Below, in pieces: positions 19,380 to 28,097 of a stretch of DNA of 64,000 nt (its first letter is position 1; every line of letters begins with the position of its first letter). The notes beneath the pieces were generated by a model. It was not told the DNA's origin, did not search any database, and saw only the letters and a list, made by a program, of their open reading frames with translations. Both the position numbers and the translations under genes were made by a program. The DNA is from JAGQVA01 sp041391725 (lineage in GTDB: Bacteria > Bacteroidota > Bacteroidia > J057), in the NCBI GenBank assembly GCA_041391725.1, contig JAWKNL010000007.1, positions 131,013 to 195,012 of the forward strand, given 5' to 3'.

Positions 19380-19502
19380 GAGGCGCAGAGACGCAAAGGG
19401 TTTTGAGATGTGCTTGGCGGGTTGGCGTCTTGGCGAGAGAGGATTAAGAAGGTCTCGCGGAGGCGCAGGGGCGCAAAGTTTTTTTGAGATGTGCTTGGCG
19501 GG
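19380..19502. repeat. Two copies of a ~42-bp intergenic repeat
   Basis: Copy one (19380-19421) and copy two (19460-19502) both read gaggcgcag-g-gcgcaaag, a T-rich spacer, and ttgagatgtgcttggcggg. They differ by a few bases and by the length of the T run. The wider gap (19287-19632) holds no convincing gene. Repeats of this type are common between genes in Bacteroidota and have no known function. Confidence 0.7.
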
Positions 19503-19632
19503 ATGAAGAAAATTTAGCAGATTTATGGCTGGGCGCGGAGGGTGTTTTTGGAGGAAAAAGTTAGGGAGACTGGAGTTGTTTTAGAGAAAGCAGAGGATGA
19601 AGGTGTGTAGGTTTTATTGAGCATATGATATA

Positions 19633-20508
19633 TTGTTATGGCAAAAACGACATTTGGGGACCGGAAAAACGCCATGGGCAACAATAGCAGCATATTGCTA
19701 CACCGATATTAATAATAATGGAGATGAGTCAACATTAATCCAAACGAGTTCCCGTCCTGCTCAATTTTTCCTTCGGCGGCTTAGCAAGACTATTGATTTA
19801 GATAAGGTGCAGATGGAGAAGGACAAGGAAACAGCAAAAAAGGAGAAAGATGAAATAAAAAAGAAATTTCATGAACGTGATTTGCACCCAATACTCGTCT
19901 CATACACGTACGGAGATACACACTTTAAAGCAAATCTGAAAACGATTTATCATGAGAACTCTTCAAAATCTGTCAAAGGGCAAAATGAGTGGTTACATCC
20001 TGATTTAGTTGGCGTTTATTTCCCATTCCGCGATTACAAACCTGAAACACTGGAAATTCAAAGTTATCTTTCGATTACGTCAATAAAACTATTTTCATTT
20101 GAGTTGAAGATTTCATTGAACTTTGGGAATTTAAGGCAGTCATACTTTCAGGCTGTTTCAAATTCAAGTTGGGCTAACGAAGGTTATCTGGTAACCCTCA
20201 ATATTGATGATGATCCAACATTTAAAGATGAAGTACGCCGTTTAAATAATGCTTTTGGGATTGGTATAATAAAGCTCAATCTTGATAATGTATTTGAAAG
20301 TGAAATTCTCTTTCCTTCAAGAGTAAATCCTGAAATTGATTGGGATACTGTTAATCGATTGGCAAACGAGAATGCAGACTTTAGCGATTTTCTAAAACTT
20401 ATAACGGAGGATTGCAAGTTAGGAAAGGTCAAAAGCCAATACGATAAGGTTTTAAAGATTGAGGATCTTGCAATACATATTAAAGACAAAGGAATAAACG
20501 CCCTGTAA
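19633..20508 (+). CDS. HrgA/COG2958-like protein with truncated N-terminus
   Basis: The frame begins at a TTG (19633), directly inside what looks like a HARE-HTH winged helix: GTGKTPWATIAAYCYTDI then TSSRPAQFFLRR. The usual first 40 or so residues of that domain are absent. The remainder (VYFPFRDYKPETLEIQSYL; SLNFGNLRQSYFQAVSNSSW; LNNAFGIGIIKLN) matches the uncharacterised HrgA/COG2958 family, often linked to restriction-modification regions. The upstream repeats and the missing start suggest a 5'-truncated gene. Base composition is more AT-rich than the neighbours, consistent with transfer. Confidence 0.65.
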   Translation: MLWQKRHLGTGKTPWATIAAYCYTDINNNGDESTLIQTSSRPAQFFLRRLSKTIDLDKVQMEKDKETAKKEKDEIKKKFHERDLHPILVSYTYGDTHFKANLKTIYHENSSKSVKGQNEWLHPDLVGVYFPFRDYKPETLEIQSYLSITSIKLFSFELKISLNFGNLRQSYFQAVSNSSWANEGYLVTLNIDDDPTFKDEVRRLNNAFGIGIIKLNLDNVFESEILFPSRVNPEIDWDTVNRLANENADFSDFLKLITEDCKLGKVKSQYDKVLKIEDLAIHIKDKGINAL

Positions 20509-20568
20509 TCAGGTCTTTTTATACTTCAAACCCCGTCGTTTTTGTATATTTACATCAAATAGTTTCAG

Positions 20569-21390
20569 ATGAAGTTCGCAGACGTCAAAAACGACATCGC
20601 TTTCCGAAAAATCTTCGGCAACCAGAACAAAAAGGAGGTGCTGATTTCCTTCCTGAACGCCGTTCTGGACTTCGGGTTCAAGCACAAAATCACAGATGTG
20701 ACAATCATAAATCCCTACCAGTTGCCTAAGTTTCGGGACGGAAAAGCTACAATTATTGATGTGAAGGCTAAAGACCAAAACGGAAGGGAGTTTATAGTAG
20801 AGATGCAGGTCGCCGATGCATGGGGTTTTAGTAAGCGGGTTTTGTACTACACCTCACAAGGTTATGTGAGCCAGATTGACCGGGGCGAGTTTTATGACAC
20901 ACTCAACCCAACTATTTTTATAGGTATTTTGGACTTCAGGTTATCACAAAATCCCAGGTATATCAGCCGCCACCGAATACTTGACGTGGAGACTGGCGAG
21001 CGAATCATGGAAGATATGGAGTTTAACTTCATCGAACTGCCAAAGTTCAAACTGGGCAGAAATGACCTGAAAACGCTTGTCGAAAAATGGGTGTTTTTTA
21101 TCAAAGAAGCAGAAAACCTTGAAGTCATTCCAGAAGAGATAGACGACCCCGGACTTCTGACGGCATTTGAAGAAGCCAATATCCAAACGTGGTCACAGGA
21201 AGAATTAGAGGCTTACGATTACGCAGGCCTTCGCGAAACGGAGGATCGTTTAAGGCTTGAAAAGGCAAAAGTTGAGGCCATAAAAGAAAGCAGGATTACC
21301 ATGGCCCGGCAAATGAAGTCTGACAATATGGAAACGGAAATAATAAAAAAATATACCGGATTAACCGACGAGGAATTAGATATGATATAA
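20569..21390 (+). CDS. Rpn-family PD-(D/E)XK nuclease (PDDEXK_2)
   Basis: The 273-residue protein opens MKFADVKNDIAFRKIFGNQN, typical of the Rpn/PDDEXK_2 'transposase-like' nucleases. The catalytic signature is visible as IIDVKAKDQNG followed by REFIVEMQVAD (Asp, Glu and Gln of the D-ExQ motif). The middle carries FYDTLNPTIFIGILDF, and the C-terminus is a charged coiled coil. Rpn proteins promote recombination and some act in phage defence; they are not tied to an insertion sequence here, since no terminal repeats were seen. Confidence 0.88.
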   Translation: MKFADVKNDIAFRKIFGNQNKKEVLISFLNAVLDFGFKHKITDVTIINPYQLPKFRDGKATIIDVKAKDQNGREFIVEMQVADAWGFSKRVLYYTSQGYVSQIDRGEFYDTLNPTIFIGILDFRLSQNPRYISRHRILDVETGERIMEDMEFNFIELPKFKLGRNDLKTLVEKWVFFIKEAENLEVIPEEIDDPGLLTAFEEANIQTWSQEELEAYDYAGLRETEDRLRLEKAKVEAIKESRITMARQMKSDNMETEIIKKYTGLTDEELDMI

Positions 21391-21399
21391 TCTGCCCCC

Positions 21400-22167
21400 T
21401 CACACCCCACCCCTCGCAGAAAACACAAATCTCGCAGGGCTGCCCTCCGGGACGTGGGCTCTTTCTTCGAAGAAGACGTGCCCTTCCCTGTCGATCATCA
21501 CCACAGTCGAAACACGGGTTCCGTATTCGGGGCTTTTGATACAGATCGCGGAGAGTCGTTTTTCCCACTCTTTTGAAACGCCGGTCTGCGGCAGGTTTTC
21601 GTCGGGCGCCAGGGCCTCATCTGCCAGAAAGTGGAACAGTTCTTCCCTATCGGGAAAATCTTTCTGATCGATGGTTTGTTTCAGCATGTTCATCCCTTTT
21701 TCCACCTTGGGCCAGGAGGTATTGAGCAGATGGTTGCTGAGCCCATAGATTCCCCCTGTCAGTGGAAGGGGTTTCTCTGCCCGGTTGGAGTACCAGCCCA
21801 TCGATTTTCCATCGAAGGTAAGGAGGTTAAATCCATTATACCCCGCACCCCGTGCTGAAAGTTGATCCATATAGGCCGGGGAGGAAACACTGCTGCCCAG
21901 AAAATCGCTTACCAATGCGCCCCGCGAAGGGGCATCGGCTTTGATATTATGGGGTTCGCGGAAATTGGTAACCGCAGAAAACCTGCCCGTATCAGAGACA
22001 CCGAGCCAGGTTCCCCCGGCCAGCAGATCCTTTCCCGCAAGGATGGCGGGGTGGTCTTCCCACCAGTGTGCGCGCTGGGTAGGACGGGCGTAAAACTCGT
22101 CGCGGTTGGCAGCGACGATTAAGGGAAAGCGGTCATGGGCCTGCCAGGCAAATAAAATCAAACACAT
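21400..22167 (-). CDS. NRDE-family protein (TANGO2-like)
   Basis: The 255-residue protein starts MCLILFAWQAHDRFPLIVAANRDEFYARPT and contains the defining Asn-Arg-Asp-Glu motif close to the N-terminus, with the nucleophile-like Cys at position 2. Further conserved segments are GGTWLGVSDTGRFSAVTNFR and GIYGLSNHLLNTSWPKV. NRDE/TANGO2 proteins are proposed to act in haem or membrane homeostasis, but the reaction is unsettled. It converges with the Rpn nuclease gene, ending 10 bases from it. Confidence 0.9.
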   Translation of the reverse strand: MCLILFAWQAHDRFPLIVAANRDEFYARPTQRAHWWEDHPAILAGKDLLAGGTWLGVSDTGRFSAVTNFREPHNIKADAPSRGALVSDFLGSSVSSPAYMDQLSARGAGYNGFNLLTFDGKSMGWYSNRAEKPLPLTGGIYGLSNHLLNTSWPKVEKGMNMLKQTIDQKDFPDREELFHFLADEALAPDENLPQTGVSKEWEKRLSAICIKSPEYGTRVSTVVMIDREGHVFFEERAHVPEGSPARFVFSARGGV

Positions 22168-22226
22168 GGCCGAAGTTACTATCTTTTTTATACTGATCGG
22201 AATGCGGCTGGTGAAAAGTTTGTTTG

Positions 22227-22310
22227 TATTCGATCCTTATTCGTGTCGCAAGATCCCATAAGGGGAATTCGTGGTTACTTTATTCACTACTGGTTCACAA
22301 ACCATTTTTT
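22227..22310. repeat. Dispersed hairpin-type repeat, copy 1
   Basis: A 51-base core at 22227-22277 is identical to 25526-25576. The right flank (caaaccatttt) also matches, while the left inverted half is degenerate. The element lies just upstream of the NRDE gene. Confidence 0.8.
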
Positions 22311-22329
22311 AGGTTAAAATCTGTATAAA

Positions 22330-22372
22330 AACAAAAAGTTCCGAACCCGGCTTTCACCTTACGGAACTTTCC
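22330..22372 (-). terminator. Probable intrinsic terminator, minus strand
   Basis: A 9-bp stem (22362-22370 pairing with 22335-22343) with an 18-base loop is followed on the minus strand by a U-rich run (UUGUUUUU). It ends whatever is transcribed leftward across 22380-23010: either the pbpC message or a separate RNA. Confidence 0.6.
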
Positions 22373-22690
22373 TATTAACCAAGTCTTTAGCAAGGGAATC
22401 CTCCATCCGGAGCCCTGCACAGACAAACCTATACCCGCCGGCTAAGCCGGAAAACTACCTAAACGAATAACATCAGAAGCAAATCCCTATTTTTTGCAAA
22501 TGAAGCTCAGGTATAAGGCGTCGATTGCAGGCGCTCCTTCGGAGTGATAGAATGAAAAGAATTATGAATGACAGAAAATAAATGTCAGACGGCAACCCGG
22601 GAATCAGCCCGGACCAGGGAAAACAGTTTACTTGCGAAAATTACTTCCGTCAAACCCGAAATGGAATTAAGAGAGCTGTATGAATGTTGA
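22373..22690 (-). ncRNA. Candidate structured non-coding RNA, identity unknown
   Basis: This stretch has no convincing gene. It contains several short GC-rich hairpins: ccggc/gccgg at 22438-22450, ctcc/ggag near 22400, ctcc/ggag near 22536, and ccggg/cccgg near 22600. It is immediately followed by the minus-strand terminator at 22330-22372. Its length (about 320-360 nt) suits a structural RNA. I could not match it to tmRNA, RNase P RNA, 6S or SRP RNA by eye, so both strand and existence are tentative. The remaining gap to 23013 is AT-rich without recognisable content. Confidence 0.3.
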
Positions 22691-23012
22691 GAGGGGGGAT
22701 CAGAATAGCAAGGTGGTGGCAAAGCACAAAAACACATGCTGGGAAAATACACAGGTTAAAGGTTTATGTCGTCCAGGCTACTGCCTGTTATTTGTTTTTC
22801 TTACATGTAAAACTAGGGGTTTTCATTCAATATCTTTTGATTTTTTACGGCAAATTTCGCTGCGCAAACTTCCTTTTCCTCCGTATTCTAACATTCCCGA
22901 GACAGCCTTTTCTTGCGAATTTCTTCGCTTTTGGGAAAAATAGTTTCGCAATCGGTCAAATTTTTTAGCTGTTTATCTCAAACACACTCCGCAATCGAAA
23001 AAAATCCTTACA

Positions 23013-25475
23013 TCATTCGACCCTTTTTTCTGCTTCTGAAAGCACTTCAAAATATCGCACCAGCGTCTCTCCCCGCGCATCAACCAGGGTAAGTTTGTGT
23101 TCGCCCGGGGAGGGCTGAAGGCTCATTTCGTGAATTTCTTTGGTTGTCCCCAAAAACTTTTCGTCCAGGTGCCAGTAAACCAACGCGCTCTTGTTTCGGT
23201 GTGCCACTTCAAACACAGTACTGCCCAGGCTTCCATCCAGTTCCTTCGGAACAAATATTTTTGCATGATTGCCGGGATAGATCATTTCCATCATCCGCCC
23301 GGTTGCCAGTCCTGAGCGCAGACAGTCTTCCCGAAAAGGCGGCAACACCTTATAACCGGGGTTACGTGAGCGGTAATAGATTTCCTGTACCGGAGGGAGC
23401 ACAAACCACGGCTGCAGGGTCATCTGCTGCGGGGACTCGCATTCGCTGTGAACGCGCCAGGTCGCGGTTTTGTCCAGGTTAATCCGCTCGTGATAGGGAC
23501 AGACCGGCGTCCGCGCACCTACAGCCGGAATCCAGAGCGTATCGGCTGTCTGGCAATATTCCTGAACCCTGTGCCCGCTCTCGCGACAGACCGGTACCTG
23601 AATCATCTCATCAAAAGGTGCAGCAAACCAGTTTTGGGAATACCCCAGGGCATTAAACAGATCAAACATCACAGGGGCAGCGGAAGTCGCACCGGTAAGA
23701 CCTGTACGGCCTTCGCCGTCTGCATTGCCCACCCATACGCCTACCACATAATCGGGCGTACAGCCTACGGCCCAGGCATCGCGGTTACCGTAACTCGTGC
23801 CGGTTTTCCAGGCGATTTTATCAGAGGAGGCAAAATTTTCCCAGAAACTCTCATTCTCGGGCCGGGTAACCACTACCATAGCTTCAAAGGTATGCCAGAT
23901 GGCCGCAGCACTGACTTTTCCAGTTTTCGCCAGGCGGTGATGGTCAGCAGGGGTTAATCTGCCTTTTGAGCGGGAAAAAAGATAATTGGGCGAATGAAAT
24001 GCCCCCGGATCGTATTTGCCGTTATACTCCTGAAAATCCGCCAGCGTTCTGCTCAGTGAGGCATACGCCCCAGTCAGTTCCCAGAGGCTCACTTCTCCCC
24101 CGCCGAGTACCAGGGTTAATCCATAATCTTCCGCAGGCCGGTCGAGGGTGGTAATACCCCAGTCGCGCAGGTTGTTGAGAAACCGGGAGATTCCGTAGTC
24201 TTTCAGCAGTCGCACCGCAGGGATATTCAGGGAGCGGGACAACGCTCTTCGGGCAGGAACAGCGCCGCTATAGGTTCGGTCGTAGTTGGCTGGGCTAAAT
24301 CCCGAATAATGGGAAGGAATATCGGGCACGAGCATGCCGGGCAGGAGTTCGCCGTCATTGAGCATGGAGGCAAACAAAAAAGGCTTTAAAATACTGCCCG
24401 AACTCCTTCTGGAAGTAATCAGATCGACAGAACAACCGTTATCGCCATTTTCGCATTCGATATTGCCGACATAGGCCAGCACATCGCCGGTTTCCACGTC
24501 GAGAATAATCGCAGCAGCATTGTGGATACCATTTTGTTGCAAATGCTGGTTCCGCCTGCGGATGATATCATTGGCCTGTTTCTGAAGGTCAAAGCGAATG
24601 GTCGTGCGGGTGATGGCCCCTGCCGACCCGGGATTTTCGAGGTGAATCCTTTCGAGCAGATGCGGGGCAAAAGAAGGCACAGGCAGCGGTTTGTCGGGCA
24701 AGTCTTCGAGCATGGCAAGATGTGCTGTGGTCGAATCAATGACACCGGTTTCGTGCAGCCGGGAGAGCAGGCGGTTGCGTTTTTCAAGCAGAAGTTCGCG
24801 GTTTTTGCCGGGGTGAATCAATCCCGGCGCGTTGGGTAGAACTGCCAGCATCGCTGACTCTGCCCAGGAAAGTTTAAACGCTTCGCGCCCGAAATACTTC
24901 CAGGCCGCGGCGTCAATCCCGACCACATTGCCGCCGAAAGGCGCATGGCCGGCATACAACTTCAATATTTCATTTTTGGAATAGCGGATTTCCAGGCGGA
25001 GGGCCATCACCATTTCCAGCAGTTTTTCTGCTATAGTGCGTGATTTGCCTTTGCGTGAAAGGCGGATCACCTGCATGGTGAGTGTGCTGCCGCCGCTTAC
25101 TACTTCCCGCTGGCTGAGGTTGAGACGAATCGCGCGGCCCATCGCGAGCGGATCCACACCGGGGTGGTGAAAAAATCGTTTGTCTTCAAAGGCGACAATA
25201 CACCGGGCAAATTTCTGCGGCACGGAATCAGGCAGGGGAAACCGCCATTGCCCGTCTCCGGCAATCCGCGCGCCGAGGAGTTGTCCAGAGCGATCGAATA
25301 CAACGGTCGATACCGGGTCTCGAAACAGGTTGCGTGGCAAAACGAAGGCAAACGCCAGGAGAAGAATCAGGAAAACACTGATTTTTCCCTTATGGCGCAA
25401 AAACCATTTCTGCCAGGGCTTCCGCCTGGGATCAGAAACCCATGACCGGAGACCTGGCAGAATATTACGCATCAT
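23013..25475 (-). CDS. pbpC: Penicillin-binding protein 1C
   Basis: The 820-residue bifunctional peptidoglycan synthase has one N-terminal membrane helix (ISVFLILLLAFAFVL). The GT51 glycosyltransferase domain shows EDKRFFHHPGVD and GGSTLTMQVIRLS. The transpeptidase domain has SSGSILKPFLFA (Ser-x-x-Lys) near residue 360 and KTGTSYGNRDAWAVG. The C-terminal BiPBP_C domain is present, as expected for PBP1C as opposed to PBP1A. It polymerises glycan strands in the periplasm. It is intact. PBP1C is often paired with an alpha-2-macroglobulin gene, which is not visible nearby. Confidence 0.93.
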   Translation of the reverse strand: MMRNILPGLRSWVSDPRRKPWQKWFLRHKGKISVFLILLLAFAFVLPRNLFRDPVSTVVFDRSGQLLGARIAGDGQWRFPLPDSVPQKFARCIVAFEDKRFFHHPGVDPLAMGRAIRLNLSQREVVSGGSTLTMQVIRLSRKGKSRTIAEKLLEMVMALRLEIRYSKNEILKLYAGHAPFGGNVVGIDAAAWKYFGREAFKLSWAESAMLAVLPNAPGLIHPGKNRELLLEKRNRLLSRLHETGVIDSTTAHLAMLEDLPDKPLPVPSFAPHLLERIHLENPGSAGAITRTTIRFDLQKQANDIIRRRNQHLQQNGIHNAAAIILDVETGDVLAYVGNIECENGDNGCSVDLITSRRSSGSILKPFLFASMLNDGELLPGMLVPDIPSHYSGFSPANYDRTYSGAVPARRALSRSLNIPAVRLLKDYGISRFLNNLRDWGITTLDRPAEDYGLTLVLGGGEVSLWELTGAYASLSRTLADFQEYNGKYDPGAFHSPNYLFSRSKGRLTPADHHRLAKTGKVSAAAIWHTFEAMVVVTRPENESFWENFASSDKIAWKTGTSYGNRDAWAVGCTPDYVVGVWVGNADGEGRTGLTGATSAAPVMFDLFNALGYSQNWFAAPFDEMIQVPVCRESGHRVQEYCQTADTLWIPAVGARTPVCPYHERINLDKTATWRVHSECESPQQMTLQPWFVLPPVQEIYYRSRNPGYKVLPPFREDCLRSGLATGRMMEMIYPGNHAKIFVPKELDGSLGSTVFEVAHRNKSALVYWHLDEKFLGTTKEIHEMSLQPSPGEHKLTLVDARGETLVRYFEVLSEAEKRVE

Positions 25476-25499
25476 CTGTTAATTAGATATACTAATCCG

Positions 25500-25607
25500 A
25501 AAATGGTTTGCAGAAAAATTGATTTTATTCGATCCTTATTCGTGTCGCAAGATCCCATAAGGGGAATTCGTGGTTATTCCTTTTGTTGCTGGTTCGCAAA
25601 CCATTTT
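25500..25607. repeat. Dispersed hairpin-type repeat, copy 2, with 12-bp terminal inverted repeats
   Basis: The element is bounded by aaaatggtttgc (25500-25511) and gcaaaccatttt (25596-25607), a perfect 12-bp inverted pair, and contains the 51-base core shared with copy 1. It fills the gap between yidC and pbpC. A half-site (gtggtttgcag) also occurs at about 28081. It has the look of a small non-autonomous element or an intergenic hairpin repeat. Confidence 0.75.
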
Positions 25608-25620
25608 ATTTTAAATATAA

Positions 25621-27544
25621 TTATTTCTGACGACGGGAGCGGCGGTTGGGCCCCAGGTCCTGCTGGCGATCTTTCAATGCAGACTGTTGTTTCTTTTGTT
25701 GCTCCTCCACCCATCTTTCCAGGCGGGATTTGTTGCTGCTGCCTCCCTTTCCGCCTTTGCCGCCTTTGGTCCGATTAAATTCGCGGGTGGCATTCATCTG
25801 GGCAAGCAGTTTTTCATCACTCTGGAAAAGCCCGATAGTCAGTGTCTGCCCGATCTGGAGAATGTTGGACATAAAATAGTACAAACTCAGACCTGCGGCA
25901 TAACGGTTGAGGAAGATCAGCAGGAAAAACGGCATGAAATAAGAAATGTATTTCATCTGCGCGTTGGCTGCAGTAGCGGGCTGGGAGCGCTGCTGATAGA
26001 TGGTATAAACAAAGGTGGAAATGGCCATCAGAATGGTAAACAAGCTGATGTGGTTGCCATACATCGAACTGAGGAGCGGAATCTGCGCATCCCAGGAGAA
26101 AATGGAATCGTAAGTCGAAAGGTCATGCGCCCAGAGGAAAGACTGCTGGCGAAGTTCGACCGACTGGGGAAAGAAAAAGAACAGCGCTATCAGGAACGGA
26201 TAGGAAAGCAGCATGGGCAGACATCCGCCAAACATACTCACGCCCATTTCCCGATAGACCTTCATCTTTTCCATCTGAAGTTTCTGCGGATCTTCCTTAA
26301 ATTTGGCATCGATATCTTTCATTTCCTGCGTGCCGTTGAGTACCCGCATTTTGGCCATAGAGACAAAACTCTTGTAAGAAAGCGGGAACATCAGGGTACG
26401 GATCAGGAAGGCCAGGATGATGATAATCAGTCCGTAGTTGCCGATATAGTTTTCGAGGAATTTAAAGACGTAAACGGTGCCTTTATTGATCCAACTGATA
26501 AAAGACCAGCCCAGATCCATTTCATCTTCGAGGTCGAGGTCATAGGAGCGCAAAGTATAATATTCATTCGGCCCCATGTAGAAGGAGAAACTGTTTTTGC
26601 TGGAATTGGACTTATCCATATCGACTACCACCTTCGCTTCCATGATGCGGTTGAGCGACTCGTCCTTTTCATCGGTGAGCATATTGATATTTGCCGACCG
26701 GAAAGTCTCGTCAGCAATCAGGATATGGGAGAAAAACTGGCTTTTGAAAGAAATCCATTTTACCAGCGCGGATAATTTTTCCGATTCCGGGTCATCAGAA
26801 TAGGAGAGTTTTTCGACATCATTTCCCAGCCGGTAGGCGATGGTCGATTTTTGGCGAAGATTCTGGATAGAAAGCTCCGTTTTGGGCAGATACGATTTCC
26901 AGAAAATCGTATAGGAAGATTCTCTTCCCAGCGATTCGCGGATTCCTTCAAAATGGATTTCGTAGCCCAGGTCATAGGTATTGCCCTTAAAATTATAAAC
27001 CTGTTCGATGTATTTTCCGGGGGCAATATCGGCGCGGAGCGTCAACGTTTTGGTTTCATCGCCCGTGATGGTGATTTTTTCATCCGAAGGCGTAAAATAC
27101 AATTCGTCAGACCTGACCGCTCTTCCGTTGTAGGCAAAAGGGAAATAAAATTCATTGCGCGGATCATCGGCCACAATGGGCAGCGGGAGCGAGTCAAAGG
27201 TAACGTAATGATTGAGGTAGGCAGAACGGATATTCCCGCCTTTTGTGCTGATATTTACCGTCAGTTCGTCGGTGATTACCGTAATGGTTTCTTCTTTTCC
27301 GGAGACCAGCGGATACAGGTCGCTGTACCGGTCTCTGATTTGCACATCTTTCAGCGAATCGGCCTGTGCATTGGCCGTCACATCGGATACCGGAGATTCG
27401 GTCAGGGAATCTGGTGTGGTAACCACGGAAGACTGAGCGGTGGAGGTAGGATTTTGGGGGAGTAGGCTTAGGCGCGAAAAAATAAAAATATACAACGGTA
27501 AGCAACACCATCAAAATCAGCCCCGTAATCGAATTCCTGTCCAT
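25621..27544 (-). CDS. yidC: Membrane protein insertase YidC, frameshifted near N-terminus
   Basis: The start is the ATG at 27544 (MDRNSITGLILMVLLTVVYF), the usual N-terminal helix of Bacteroidota YidC. The frame then breaks at a CCCCC run near 27465, and the remaining roughly 620 residues continue in another frame. The large periplasmic domain is followed by the insertase core: NYGLIIIILAFLIRTLMFPL with the conserved Arg, GGCLPMLLSYPFLIALFFF, and three more helices. The basic C-tail (GGKGGKGGSSNKSRLE) probably contacts ribosomes. The break is repaired by removing one C or adding two bases. An essential gene is unlikely to be truly broken. Confidence 0.92.
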
Positions 27545-27828
27545 GAGTTATTGATCGAGTTTCTATAATAATTTCCTGATATTGCAGGAAAAACTATCAG
27601 TCGGGTTTGCCCTGCAAAACTTACAATACGCGGCAAATTTAGTCAAGAATTTTCAATTCTTCCGGCAAATGCAAAATTATACTGCGAATGTAACAACTTA
27701 GATATTTTTAATTCGTTGGTTTTTCATCCATTTTTCAAATGATACCGTCCATAGTCCTGCTCCTGGCAAAATCCAAAAGGCGTGCAAGGACGCGCCGAAT
27801 GAGCGAAAAGGAGGGGTTGTGGGCCGTT

Positions 27829-27975
27829 GGCTATAATAATAACACCCCTTCGGGGTTAGGCCTGCGGCCCGGGAAACAGTTCATAATTGCTCCGATCTGA
27901 GAAACAGTTCATAATTGCTCCGATCTGAGAAGCGGATCGCAGAGCCAACCCCGAAGGGGTGCTATTATTATAGCC
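27829..27975. repeat. Long inverted repeat with an internal 28-bp tandem duplication
   Basis: The left arm (27829-27861) and right arm (27944-27975) are near-perfect reverse complements, each containing ccccttcgggg/ccccgaagggg and tataataata/tattattata. Between them, the 28-base unit gaaacagttcataattgctc... is exactly duplicated (27873-27900 and 27901-27928). The wider gap between yidC and pyrG (27545-28097) has no gene. It could act as a terminator or transcript-stabilising hairpin, or be a mobile hairpin repeat. Confidence 0.85.
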
Positions 27976-28097
27976 CAAAGGTATCCCCCTCCAATCCTTC
28001 CATAGTTGCGTCTCTGCACGCCCTTTTTACCTTTACCCCGTTCTCAATCTATCAAGAGAACCTAATTAGCTGCAAATAAAGTGGTTTGCAGCAAAAT

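Noticed and set aside
20569..21390. Insertion sequence built around the Rpn-type 'transposase'
   Set aside because: No terminal inverted repeats or target duplications were found around the gene, and Rpn proteins are nucleases usually found outside insertion sequences.
22373..22690. tmRNA or RNase P RNA gene
   Set aside because: Hallmarks are missing: no tRNA-like end or tag frame for tmRNA, and no GAGGAAAGTCC-type core for RNase P RNA.
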